Below are positions 1 to 8,038 of a stretch of 57,701 nt of DNA, one piece after another; the first letter of the stretch is position 1, and each line of letters starts with the position of its first letter. This DNA is from an uncultured bacterium (GTDB lineage Bacteria; Bacillota; Clostridia; Oscillospirales; CAG-272): positions 82,760-140,460 of the forward strand of contig CAMEJM010000002.1 of NCBI GenBank assembly GCA_945920215.1, given 5' to 3'. Both the position numbers and the translations under genes were made by a program. The notes under the pieces were generated by a model. The model searched no databases. It was not told where the DNA came from and was given only the letters and a program-made list of their open reading frames with translations.

Positions 1-187
1 TGAAAAGTGCAAGCCCGTCCTGAAAACCCTGCCGGGCTGGAAGTGCGACATCCGCGGAATCAAACGCTATGAGGATTTGCCGGAAGCCTGCCGCCGCTAT
101 ATTGAATTCATCGAACAGGAAATCGAGACTCCCATTACCATGGTTTCCAACGGTCCGCGCCGTGACGAGCTGATTTATCGCAGATAA
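1..187 (+). CDS. purA: Adenylosuccinate synthetase, C-terminal end (5' truncated)
   Basis: The open frame enters the window at base 2 and stops with TAA at 185-187, giving 61 residues. It matches the C-terminus of adenylosuccinate synthetase, which joins IMP and aspartate using GTP in AMP synthesis. Visible family landmarks are GW followed by a DIRG/KRYEDLP stretch, then YIEFIEQE, and the near-terminal S-N-GP-R-DE motif (family S-x-GP-x-R-x-x-T/L). The start and catalytic P-loop lie outside the window. A short gap separates it from the next gene on the same strand. Identification rests on C-terminal pattern only. Confidence 0.85.
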   Translation, partial: EKCKPVLKTLPGWKCDIRGIKRYEDLPEACRRYIEFIEQEIETPITMVSNGPRRDELIYRR

Positions 188-255
188 CCGCCGCTTTGAG
201 TCTCTTTTGCCGCCGCTCGTATCGGGCGGCGGCAGTTTGTATTCCGGAGGGAACA

Positions 256-741
256 ATGTCAGAAAATACTGTACGGAAATTTCTTGAAGATAACGGATAC
301 GCAAGCCGCCTGACGGATTTGGGCGTAGCGTGCCCCTCCGTCGGACAGGCGGCGGAAGCGATCGGGTGTACGGTGGGACAGATTGCCAAAACGCTCGCGC
401 TGGCAACCCGCCGCGGCGTCATTCTCGTTGTGACGGCGGGGGACGTGCGCCTCGACAATCAGAAGTTCAAATATCGCTTTTCCTGCAAGGCAGCGCTTCT
501 CGGCGCCGCCGAGATACAGGCGACACTGGGATGCGAGCCGGACGCCGTCAGCCCTTTTTGCGTGCCGGCCGGAGTGCGGGTGTATCTTGATGAAAGCCTC
601 TTTGCTCATGCCGAAGTATATCCCGCCGCGGGCAGCGCGAAACTCTCTGCGCGCCTGACGCCGGGAGAACTGGCGGGATTGCTGTCGGGGTGCGAGACTG
701 TGGACGTGACCCACGGAAGTGAAATGAACCATGCAGGGTGA
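256..741 (+). CDS. YbaK/EbsC-family aminoacyl-tRNA deacylase (prolyl-tRNA editing-type domain)
   Basis: A 161-residue protein of the YbaK/EbsC fold, stand-alone editing domains that remove wrong amino acids from tRNA(Pro) or tRNA(Cys). The sequence has the family pattern: Q-IAK-T-LAL near residue 35, LVVTAGD then N-KFK, a central SPFCVP-GV-VYLDESL block, and VYPAAGS followed by LTPGEL. Length is typical (about 155-165). The start chosen is ATG 256, preceded by GGAGGG at 246-251; an upstream in-frame ATG at 196 lacks a ribosome site. It overlaps the next gene by 11 bases (731-741), which suggests co-translation. The amino-acid specificity cannot be told from sequence. Confidence 0.9.
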   Translation: MSENTVRKFLEDNGYASRLTDLGVACPSVGQAAEAIGCTVGQIAKTLALATRRGVILVVTAGDVRLDNQKFKYRFSCKAALLGAAEIQATLGCEPDAVSPFCVPAGVRVYLDESLFAHAEVYPAAGSAKLSARLTPGELAGLLSGCETVDVTHGSEMNHAG

Positions 742-1504
742 AGTGACCGCGGATGCACGGGAGCTGTTCCGCGCGAGCGCCAACCGCGTCTACACCTCCG
801 CTCACGCGCCGTCCGGCATCGGCACCCTGTCGGAGCGTATGCTCCATGCGATTCTAAAAGGATATTTGTGCCCGGATACGACCTGCCATGAGCAGAAGGT
901 AGGGCGTTATCACGCGGATATTCTGCAAGAGGGGCGGATCTATGAAATTCAGACGCGCCGCCTCGACCGCCTGCGCCCCAAACTGGACGCATTGCTTGAC
1001 GAATATGAGATCACCGTGGTTTACCCGATCGCGGTTTCCAAAACCCTCTCGTGGCTCGACCCCGCCGACGGGACTTTGACGCCGCCGCGCAAAAGCCCCC
1101 GGCACGGGAGCATTTACGACAGCCTGTATGAGCTGTATTCGGTGCGGGAGTATCTTCTTCATCCCCATTTTCATTTTCGCGCGGTGCTGTGCGAGATGCA
1201 GGAGTTCAAACTTCTGACAGGTTACGGACCGCAGCGGAAGCGCCGCGCCCCGCGCGCGGAGCGGATTCCCACGGCGCTGGTCGGCGACTGTTGTCTCGAA
1301 AAGCCGTCGGATTACGCCCGGCTTTTGCCGCCTGCCCTGCAAAGCCCCTTTACCCTTTCCGACCTTTCCAAAGCCGCCGGGATTCCCCCTGCCGCCGCAT
1401 GGCGCGCAGTGCAGGTATACCTGACGTTGGGGCTTGTCGGTCGGGCAGGCAAGGCTGGACGCGCCAATCTGTATGCCGTTGCGGAGGGTGCCTATGCTGA
1501 GTGA
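731..1504 (+). CDS. Unrecognised protein with PD-(D/E)XK-like N-terminus and winged-helix-like C-terminus
   Basis: 257 residues, not assigned to a named family by me. Residues about 30-85 hold an E (in LSERMLH), then Y-H-A-D-I-L, then IYEIQT, which reads like the E...D...E-x-Q/K core of PD-(D/E)XK nucleases with Gln in place of Lys. A basic stretch (QRKRRAPRAER) sits near residue 175. The last 60 residues (FTLSDLSKAAGIP...VYLTLGLVGRAG) look like a helix-turn-helix or winged helix. No signal peptide or membrane segment. It overlaps both neighbours (11 bases each), so it is probably in one transcript with the deacylase and the radical SAM gene. Nuclease activity is inference from motif spacing. 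Confidence 0.6.
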   Translation: MQGEVTADARELFRASANRVYTSAHAPSGIGTLSERMLHAILKGYLCPDTTCHEQKVGRYHADILQEGRIYEIQTRRLDRLRPKLDALLDEYEITVVYPIAVSKTLSWLDPADGTLTPPRKSPRHGSIYDSLYELYSVREYLLHPHFHFRAVLCEMQEFKLLTGYGPQRKRRAPRAERIPTALVGDCCLEKPSDYARLLPPALQSPFTLSDLSKAAGIPPAAAWRAVQVYLTLGLVGRAGKAGRANLYAVAEGAYAE

Positions 1505-2393
1505 GACTGCTTATCGTTCATGCGCTTTGTGTCCCCGTATGTGCGGTGTGGACCGCACGGTCGGCGCGCACGGCTACTGCGGCATGAGTGACAAAATCGT
1601 GGTGGCGCGCGCGGCGCTTCACCACTGGGAGGAGCCGTGTATTTCGGGGACGCGCGGCAGCGGTGCCGTGTTCTTCGGCGGCTGCTCCCTGCGCTGTATC
1701 TATTGCCAGAACAGGGAAATCGCCCTCGGACAACGGGGCAGGGAAATCACACCCGCACGCCTGTGTGAGATCTATCGGGAGCTGGAGGCGCAGGGCGCGC
1801 ATAACATCAATCTCGTGACCCCCACGCACTATGCCCCCACCTTGTCGGAATCCATCCGGAGGGTGCGGGCGGAGGGCTTTTCGCTGCCGTTTGTCTGGAA
1901 TACATCAGGCTATGAACGCGTGCAAACGCTGCGGGAACTTGCAGGGGACGTGAATATTTACTTGACCGATTTCCGCTACGCCGCGGTGAAGCAGGCAGAG
2001 GCGTATTCCGCTGCGCCGGATTATCCCGCCGCCGCAAAAGCCGCTGTCGCGGAGATGGTGCGTCAGACGGGTCCCTGCCTTTTCGGCGCGGACGGCATCC
2101 TGACGCGGGGGACCGTGGTGCGCATTCTCTTGCTGCCCGGCGCTCTTGCCGCCGCAAAACTGGCGGTGCTCCATCTTTGGCGGGCGTACGGAGACGATAT
2201 TTATCTGAGTCTGATGCAGCAGTATACCCCGATGCCGGGGCTCCCGGCGCCGCTGGACAGACGCGTGAGCGCGCATGAATATGCCGCTTTGGTGGATTAC
2301 GCCGCTTCGCTCGGCGTGACCCACGCCTATACGCAGGAGCGCGAGGCGGCGCAGGACAGTTTTATCCCGCCCTTTGACCTGACGGGCGTGTAG
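1494..2393 (+). CDS. Radical SAM protein, PflX / pyruvate formate-lyase-activase-like
   Basis: 299 residues. The radical-SAM cluster motif C-x3-C-x2-C is seen as CSLRCIYC at about residue 65, inside the block FFGGCSLRCIYCQN; FGGC...CQN is typical of the PflX (COG1313) branch of glycyl-radical-activase homologues. An N-terminal Cys-rich stretch (CALCPRMCGVDR near residues 9-20, then HGYCGM) is also usual in this group. NLVTPTHYAP and the C-terminal QQYTPMPGL are further family signs. ATG 1494 is chosen (GGAGGG just upstream, overlapping the previous stop); the frame stays open upstream but without a better start. Substrate unknown; no glycyl-radical enzyme is adjacent. Confidence 0.88.
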   Translation: MLSETAYRSCALCPRMCGVDRTVGAHGYCGMSDKIVVARAALHHWEEPCISGTRGSGAVFFGGCSLRCIYCQNREIALGQRGREITPARLCEIYRELEAQGAHNINLVTPTHYAPTLSESIRRVRAEGFSLPFVWNTSGYERVQTLRELAGDVNIYLTDFRYAAVKQAEAYSAAPDYPAAAKAAVAEMVRQTGPCLFGADGILTRGTVVRILLLPGALAAAKLAVLHLWRAYGDDIYLSLMQQYTPMPGLPAPLDRRVSAHEYAALVDYAASLGVTHAYTQEREAAQDSFIPPFDLTGV

Positions 2394-2491
2394 ATGACGG
2401 CGCGGTGCCGCATTTTCCCCGCAAAACCCCGTGACTTTCATTTTTTGTACGGAATCGCTTAATTGCAATTTTTCATAATAGAGGACATACC

Positions 2492-4696
2492 ATGAACGCA
2501 GCTTTGATTCGCCATCCCGACGCACGCCACGAACGGGAGCAACTCTTTTACTTCCGCCGCGCCTACGACCTGACCGACCCGCAGGGCGGCAGGGTGTGTA
2601 TTCTTGCCGACACCCGCTATAAATTGTGGGTGAACGGGCAGTTTGTCTCCTGCGGCCCCTGCAAGGGAAACAGCCACCTGAAATACTATGATGAGGTCGA
2701 CCTCACGCCGCACTTGCGCTCTGGGCGCAACGAGCTGTGTGTCACGCTCCTGTCCTTGAAGCCGTCCGCCTACATGGACGACAAGGAAATCAATCTTGCC
2801 TCGGTGCTGCGCACGGGGGACGCCTATCTGTGCATGGAGGGCAGCTTCACCGACGGCGGGCGTGAGATCCCGCTCCTGACCGATGATAATTGGGAATGCG
2901 CGGAGGAGACGCACGTGACCTTTTCACCGCAGTTCTTCGTGGGCATGAACGAGCACGTCACGCCGGGGTACGGTAAGGAGTTGCATTGGCGCCGCGCGGT
3001 CCCCTCTCCCATGAAAGCCAACCGTATGGGAGACGATATCGCGTATGGGGAAATTCTCTCTTCCTATGCCGCGCCGCGCCCCATCCCCGCCATGACCTAT
3101 CTCCCGCGGGAATTTGCTTTTCATGACGGCTACTATGACGCCGGGGAACTCACCACGGGGTATATCCGTCTGCGGGCGCGCGGAAAGGGGAAAATCACCG
3201 TGACCTACGGGGAGTGCTTTGCCGACGGGGATAACGAGACGTTTGTCAAGGGGGATCGCACCGATACCCGCCTGCACCTGTTGGGGCACGACGATACCTT
3301 TGAGGTGGACGGTGAGCTGTCGTTTGAGAGTTTTTGGTTCCGTACGTTCCGCTTTGTCGGCGTCAAATGCGAGGGGACGGCGGCTTTGACCGCGCTGTCC
3401 TATGCCGAAACAGGCTACCCTCTGACCTATCATGAGGGGTACGACTTCGGCGGGGAGCGGGAAAACCGCCTTTGGGATATTTCTTTGAGAACCCTGCGCC
3501 GCTGTATGCAGGAAACCTATGTGGACTGCCCGTATTACGAGCAGCTGCAATACTGCATGGACACCTATGCGCAGACCCTGTTCACCTACATGATTTCACC
3601 CGATACCCGCCTCGCGCGCCGCGCGATCGACGACTTTGCGGCAAGCTGGCGCCCCGGTTATCTCACCGAAGCGCGCGCCCCCTCCTGCAAGCGTCAGTAC
3701 ATTCCCGGCTTCTCCCTGTTCTTTATCTATATGGTGAATATGTACGAGGCACGCACCGAAGATACCGACGGCATCCGGACATATATGCCCGTGGTCGACG
3801 GAATCCTGACCTATTTTGAGACTCACCGCAACGCCTGCGGCATGGTGCCGGCAAGCGATATGTGGGATTTTGTGGATTGGGCGGACGATTGGAGCGCCGC
3901 GCAAGGCGCGCCCATCACCGAAGCGGGAGAGGGCATTTCGGTCTACACCATGATGTACGCCCATGCCCTGCGCTGTGCCGCAAGATTGCAGCGTACCGTC
4001 GGGCGCGGCAGCGTGGCGGAGGAATACCTGATACGCGCCGATGAAGTGCTGGAATGCGTCAGAGAGCATTGCTACGACACCGAGCGCCGCCTGTGGGCGG
4101 ACAGTGAGCGAAAAAGACAGTTCTCACAGCACGCTCAGATTTGGGCGGTCCTGACCGGACTGGCAAGCGGAGAGGAAGCGAAAGACCTGCTGCGCCGTTC
4201 CATGACCCTGTCGGCGCAGGGCGGGTATGCGTATGCGTATTTGTGGTTTCGCGCCCTGGAGCGCGCCGACTGCTACGAGCTTTCCTCCGAGATGTACGAG
4301 CGCTTTTACAGCCTGTTGGAGATGCATTGCTCCACCGTGCCCGAAACGCTGTATTCCCATACCCGCAGCGAGTGCCATGCATGGGGCGCGGTTGCGCTCT
4401 ACGAGTTTACGACAATGCTGCTGGGCGTAAAACTGACGGACGACAGCCCGCGCATTCTCCGTGTTTCGCCGCACCCCATGGGACAGACCCATGCACGGGG
4501 TTGTGCCGAGACAAAATGGGGTCGCGTGGATGTGGCATGGGAGATCCGGGACGGTGCCTTCCGCCTTGACGTCAAGGCGCCGGATACCGCCGCTGTGGAG
4601 GTAACGGTACCCGCGGGATACGCGGAGTACGCCGTGACCCTCAACGGCAAACCGATCCCGCCGTATGCGATTGCCCCAAGAAACGGAAACAGTTGA
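2492..4696 (+). CDS. Alpha-L-rhamnosidase-like glycoside hydrolase (GH78 type)
   Basis: 734 residues with the GH78 layout: N-terminal beta-sandwich part (residues 1-280; the YKLWVNGQFV carbohydrate-binding-like motif near 45), an (alpha/alpha)6 barrel from about 300 to 650, and a C-terminal beta domain with a VDVAWEIRDG segment. In the barrel, DCPYYEQLQYCMDTYAQ supplies the D, E and D expected at the GH78 active site (family DCP-x-R/Y-E...GDA), WDFVDWADDW follows, and SECHAW holds the likely second catalytic Glu. No signal peptide, so probably cytoplasmic, acting on imported rhamnosyl oligosaccharides. RBS AGAGGA upstream of ATG 2492; followed by a strong terminator. Specificity for rhamnose is by family only. 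Confidence 0.85.
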   Translation: MNAALIRHPDARHEREQLFYFRRAYDLTDPQGGRVCILADTRYKLWVNGQFVSCGPCKGNSHLKYYDEVDLTPHLRSGRNELCVTLLSLKPSAYMDDKEINLASVLRTGDAYLCMEGSFTDGGREIPLLTDDNWECAEETHVTFSPQFFVGMNEHVTPGYGKELHWRRAVPSPMKANRMGDDIAYGEILSSYAAPRPIPAMTYLPREFAFHDGYYDAGELTTGYIRLRARGKGKITVTYGECFADGDNETFVKGDRTDTRLHLLGHDDTFEVDGELSFESFWFRTFRFVGVKCEGTAALTALSYAETGYPLTYHEGYDFGGERENRLWDISLRTLRRCMQETYVDCPYYEQLQYCMDTYAQTLFTYMISPDTRLARRAIDDFAASWRPGYLTEARAPSCKRQYIPGFSLFFIYMVNMYEARTEDTDGIRTYMPVVDGILTYFETHRNACGMVPASDMWDFVDWADDWSAAQGAPITEAGEGISVYTMMYAHALRCAARLQRTVGRGSVAEEYLIRADEVLECVREHCYDTERRLWADSERKRQFSQHAQIWAVLTGLASGEEAKDLLRRSMTLSAQGGYAYAYLWFRALERADCYELSSEMYERFYSLLEMHCSTVPETLYSHTRSECHAWGAVALYEFTTMLLGVKLTDDSPRILRVSPHPMGQTHARGCAETKWGRVDVAWEIRDGAFRLDVKAPDTAAVEVTVPAGYAEYAVTLNGKPIPPYAIAPRNGNS

Positions 4697-4733
4697 ACAG
4701 ATTCCCCCACTGCCGCCCGGACGCGGCGGAGAA

Positions 4734-4772
4734 AGAAGCAGACGGAAGAGCGCCGTCTGCTTCTTCATTTTT
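4734..4772 (+). terminator. Rho-independent terminator after the GH78 gene
   Basis: A perfect 12-bp stem (4734-4745 with 4753-4764, AGAAGCAGACGG and its complement), 7-base loop, then a T-rich tail ending in ATTTTT. Confidence 0.85.
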
Positions 4773-4926
4773 GTAAAATGTAATGCAGAGAGGCGGCGCC
4801 GGTGCTGTCCCCCGGTTGATCTGCTAAACATTTCCACCGCTCCGACGGGGTGTTTTTATCGTTTTGCGGATTAAACGCCCCTCTCTTTGCCGATACTTGT
4901 TCCTGTTGCAACACAAGGAGCAAGAT

Positions 4927-5703
4927 ATGAAAAACAGCGGGAAAGTTGAAATCTGCGGTTTGAATACCACCGATCTGACTACCTTGTCTGACAGTGAAAA
5001 AAAGGAGCTTTTGATACTTGCCCATCAGGGGGATGAGAACGCGCGCGAAAAACTGGTCCTCGGCAATCTGCGCTTGGTGCTGAGCATTGTGCAGCGATTT
5101 TCCGCAAGACGGGAAAACCCGGAGGATCTGTTTCAGGTGGGGTGTATAGGTCTTATCAAAGCCATTGACAATTTTAATACCGATCTGGACGTGAAATTCT
5201 CCACCTATGCCGTCCCGATGATCATCGGGGAGGTGCGGCGCTACCTGCGGGATAACAACGCCATCCGCGTCAGCCGCTCGGTCAGGGATCTTGCCTACCG
5301 CTCCCTGCAGGTGCGGGATCAGTTGGTCGGGGAGGAGCACCGCGACCCCGGCGTGGAGCAGATCGCCAAGCGCCTCGGAGAAAGCCCGGAGGCGGTGGCG
5401 GAGGCAATGGAGGCGATTGTGGAGCCGGTTTCGCTGTATGATTCGGTTTACAACGACGGCGACGACTCGGTATACGTCATCGACCAGCTTTCCGACCCCG
5501 ATCAGACCGACGACAGCTGGATTGAGAATCTGACCCTGAAGCAATCCGTCGCACGCCTTGACAGCCGGGAACAGCACATCATTCGAGAGCGCTTTTGGCG
5601 CGGCAAAACACAGATGGAAATCGCCGAGGAGATAGGCATTTCCCAAGCGCAGGTCTCCCGCCTTGAAAAAGCGGCGATCGAGCGCATGAGGCGCGACTTC
5701 TGA
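4927..5703 (+). CDS. sigG: Forespore sporulation sigma factor SigG
   Basis: 258 residues, the usual SigG length. It directs late forespore transcription after engulfment. The N-terminus has the SigG hallmark VEICGLNT (VEICGVNT in Bacillus). Region 2 is clear: NLRLVLSIVQRF, the core-binding DLFQVGCIGLIKAIDNF and the -10 recognition block VKFSTYAVPMIIGEVRRYLRD followed by RVSRS-RDLAY. Region 4 ends with a helix-turn-helix (TQMEIAEEIGISQAQVSRLEK). ATG 4927 follows AAGGAG at 4915; upstream in-frame codons do not resemble the family. SigF is the alternative, but the VEICG start favours SigG. spoIVB lies convergently downstream, consistent with shared late-sporulation control. Confidence 0.93.
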   Translation: MKNSGKVEICGLNTTDLTTLSDSEKKELLILAHQGDENAREKLVLGNLRLVLSIVQRFSARRENPEDLFQVGCIGLIKAIDNFNTDLDVKFSTYAVPMIIGEVRRYLRDNNAIRVSRSVRDLAYRSLQVRDQLVGEEHRDPGVEQIAKRLGESPEAVAEAMEAIVEPVSLYDSVYNDGDDSVYVIDQLSDPDQTDDSWIENLTLKQSVARLDSREQHIIRERFWRGKTQMEIAEEIGISQAQVSRLEKAAIERMRRDF

Positions 5704-5730
5704 GGAGCCTGAAAAAGTGACCCCGTTGAG

Positions 5731-5762
5731 TGGCGTAGCGATAGGGATTGATCGCTACGCCA
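5731..5762 (+). other. Strong hairpin downstream of sigG
   Basis: A perfect 12-bp stem (TGGCGTAGCGAT at 5731-5742 with its complement at 5751-5762) and 8-base loop. No T-run follows, so it may be a processing or stabilising structure, or the first and largest member of the hairpin array next to it. Confidence 0.7.
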
Positions 5763-5770
5763 CAACTATA

Positions 5771-5960
5771 TTTGCCTTGCGGCAAGCGATATGCCTTCGG
5801 CGCGATAGTTTGCTGAAAGCAAAGTGATATTTTCCCTATCGGGAAAGTGAAGGCAAATATAATATCACTTCGGCTGAAAGCCGAAATATCTCTTTCACCG
5901 CAGGTGAAAATATCTCTGTTTGCGACAGCAAACAATATAACCGTTTACAAAGTAAACGAT
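5771..5960. repeat. Tandem array of short hairpins with ATAT spacers
   Basis: At least seven short perfect inverted repeats follow one another about every 20-28 bases, joined by (G)ATAT-type spacers: TTGCC/GGCAA, TTTGC/GCAAA, TTTCCC/GGGAAA, TTCGGC/GCCGAA, TTCACC/GGTGAA, GTTTGC/GCAAAC and CGTTTAC/GTAAACG. Each has a 2-5 base loop and a different stem sequence, so structure is repeated rather than sequence. The array lies between the convergent sigG and spoIVB genes and has no coding potential that I trust. Confidence 0.8.
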
Positions 5961-5968
5961 ATAACTCA

Positions 5969-6012
5969 AAAAGCTCACTTCCTTGCAATGCAGGGTATCG
6001 TGAGCTTTTCTT
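5969..6012 (+). terminator. Probable terminator at the end of the hairpin array
   Basis: A 10-bp stem (AAAAGCTCAC at 5969-5978 with GTGAGCTTTT at 6000-6009), 21-base loop, flanked by A-run and T-run, so it could act in both directions between sigG and spoIVB. The rest of the gap to 6132 shows nothing else I can name. Confidence 0.6.
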
Positions 6013-6132
6013 ATCTTTCTTATTCTTATGGTATTTCCCTGACGGGAACACCCGTGGGGGTCACTTTTTACTCTTGCGCGCATAGTTGACATATCTTTGC
6101 GTATGCGGCATTCCGGGTATCCGGTGGGGCAA

Positions 6133-7230
6133 TCAGGAAAGCTCGCTCGGCATGGCGGCAAGCATATTGTCAAGGAATATGCCGTAACCGCGCGTGGGAT
6201 CTCCGATGAGGACGTGGGTCACCGCGCCGATCAGGCGCCCGTCCTGAATGATGGGGCTGCCGGACATTCCCTGTACAATGCCTCCTGTTTTTTCAATCAG
6301 TACAGGGTCGGTGACATGGACGGCAAAGCATTTTGTGGCGGCGTTCTCCGGGTGAATGTCGGATAGCTCGATACGGTATTCCTTGGCGGCGCCGTCGTCA
6401 AGTGTGCAGCGGAGATAGGCTTCTCCCGCATGGACGGTGCCGCGCCCCCCGACCTCCACGACCTCTCCGAGTCCTTCGGGGATGGGGGAGAAGATGCCGA
6501 ACACACCGCGCTCGCAATTCAGAAGCAAGGTGCCGATCTTCTTTGAGCAAAGGTAGCCTTTCAATTCACCGGGCGTCCCCTCCGTGCCGCGCACCACGCC
6601 GTTGATTTCCGTACTCATCACGGCGCCGCGCGTCAAAGGAAGCAACTCCCCGGTATCGGTGTCGCAGATGCCGTGCCCAAGCCCTCCGAAAGCCCCGGTT
6701 TGCGGGTCGACAAAGGTCACGGTGCCGATTCCGGCGGCGTTGTCGCGCACCCAAATGCCTGCGCGGTATTTGCCGTTTGCGTCCTTTACCGGCGTCAGGG
6801 TCGCGGTCAGTTCTTCCTCTCCGCGGCGGCAGTGCAGGGTCAGGGCTTTTCCACCTGAATTTTCGATGGCGCTGACCACGTCGCTGACGGTATGCACCTC
6901 GGCGCCGTCAATCGACAGAATACGGTCTTTCTTTTTCAGCCCCGCCTGTGCGGCAGGACAGCGGTCGTCGGACAGACCGACGATCTGCACCCCCTCGCAG
7001 AACAGACGGACGCCGAACGCCGTCCCTCCGATATTCAGGCGGGTCAGCTTCGCCCCCGCTTCGGTTTCGCTCTCGAACAGCTCCGGCAGACGCGCGCGGA
7101 TTTCCCCCTGCAAGACCGGCAGCCCGCTGTCGGGAGACAGGGCGGAAGCGGCAGTCGGGCAGAGAATGCCGCCGAGGACGCAGACTATCAGTAAAACGCT
7201 TAAAAAGCGTGGAAACAGGTTCTTTTTCAT
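6133..7230 (-). CDS. spoIVB: SpoIVB sporulation signalling serine peptidase (S55)
   Basis: 365 residues. SpoIVB is made in the forespore under SigG, crosses into the intermembrane space and triggers pro-SigK processing. Order: N-terminal signal anchor (FLSVLLIVCVLGGIL, residues 6-20), PDZ domain (about 75-150, with AAQAGLKKKDRILSIDG), then the S55 domain (about 150-365). Catalytic elements are visible: GLGHGICD (His), and QGMSGSPIIQDG (Ser nucleophile). The frame opens at 7257, but ATG 7230 is chosen because AAGGAG lies nine bases before it. Neighbouring sigG supports the call. The terminator is the shared stem at 5969-6009. Confidence 0.93.
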   Translation of the reverse strand: MKKNLFPRFLSVLLIVCVLGGILCPTAASALSPDSGLPVLQGEIRARLPELFESETEAGAKLTRLNIGGTAFGVRLFCEGVQIVGLSDDRCPAAQAGLKKKDRILSIDGAEVHTVSDVVSAIENSGGKALTLHCRRGEEELTATLTPVKDANGKYRAGIWVRDNAAGIGTVTFVDPQTGAFGGLGHGICDTDTGELLPLTRGAVMSTEINGVVRGTEGTPGELKGYLCSKKIGTLLLNCERGVFGIFSPIPEGLGEVVEVGGRGTVHAGEAYLRCTLDDGAAKEYRIELSDIHPENAATKCFAVHVTDPVLIEKTGGIVQGMSGSPIIQDGRLIGAVTHVLIGDPTRGYGIFLDNMLAAMPSELS

Positions 7231-7455
7231 GTCTTTTTTCTCCTTGCTTGCTTTCACTGAATACTTTGTCCCGCACGCCGGAAAATATAAGCGGCAGTGT
7301 ATGCCAACCGAGGAAAACGCGCGCCCGTTCTCACGTAAAAACGCAATTTCACATAGACGGCAGTAGTCTTTGTAAACAAATTCATTTTTATGTGCGATAT
7401 TGATTATGAAAAAACATGATTTTGTTTTGATTTGATTGCTTGATCAAAACCAATG

Positions 7456-7485
7456 AAAAAAAGCGGCGCCCGCACGGGGCGCCGC
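7456..7485 (-). terminator. Terminator for the 7505-9168 minus-strand gene pair
   Basis: On the minus strand a 9-bp GC stem (7477-7485 with 7463-7471), 5-base loop, then seven Ts (7456-7462 on this strand as A). Confidence 0.85.
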
Positions 7486-7504
7486 CGCAAAACATGGCAA
7501 AGCA

Positions 7505-8038
7505 TTATAGAGAAAGCGCCATAGCGTCGCGGAAAGCGCGCAGCATTTCGTCCTCCGACATTTCGCGCACTTCGAGGTCGCCGCTTTCCCAGTAAGGCAG
7601 CGGAAAGGAAACGGAAAGGCTTTGCCCGTTGGCATCCAGAGCCATTTGCGGCTTTCCGTTTTCCCCGTCGCCCGCAAGCGCCTTGCAGGCTGAGAGCGCG
7701 TCGTGCGCTTCGGCGCAGCGGGTTCCGGTTGCGGTGATACAGAGACGGATTCCCCCGTCCGCATCGTTTGCAGAAACTACCAAAACGCTGCCGGGGTCGA
7801 CCGAACGGATGCAGCGCAGAGTCACCGCAAACGCAAAGCTGAGACGATATTCGCTCACTGCCACGGAGTAAAAGGAGGGAAACGAAACGGGCATAAAAGC
7901 GACGTTTGCATCCAGTTCCCGATGGGTGTGTATTTCCAATGCCTCGTACATTGTGCGGAAGCGGACGGGTTCCGTGCGGGCGGAATCGCTCTGCGCACGA
8001 CTACCGGAGCCGATATTTGAAAGATTCTGCGGACTCAT
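7505..8038 (-). CDS. Hypothetical protein, translationally coupled to the lipoprotein upstream
   Basis: 177 residues, not recognised. No signal peptide or membrane segment. Its ATG overlaps the stop of the preceding lipoprotein gene (8035-8038), so the two are almost certainly co-translated. The middle (FAVTLRCIRSVDPGSVLVVS then IRLCITATG) weakly recalls the beta-strand part of GHKL-type ATPase domains of sensor kinases, but the N and G boxes cannot be found, so this is only a pattern impression. A clean terminator follows 20 bases after the stop. Confidence 0.7.
   Translation of the reverse strand: MSPQNLSNIGSGSRAQSDSARTEPVRFRTMYEALEIHTHRELDANVAFMPVSFPSFYSVAVSEYRLSFAFAVTLRCIRSVDPGSVLVVSANDADGGIRLCITATGTRCAEAHDALSACKALAGDGENGKPQMALDANGQSLSVSFPLPYWESGDLEVREMSEDEMLRAFRDAMALSL

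Noticed and set aside
5731-5960. CRISPR array or riboswitch for the hairpin string
   Set aside because: Stems are all different, spacing is too short for CRISPR, and no known riboswitch core is present. No downstream start is suitably placed.
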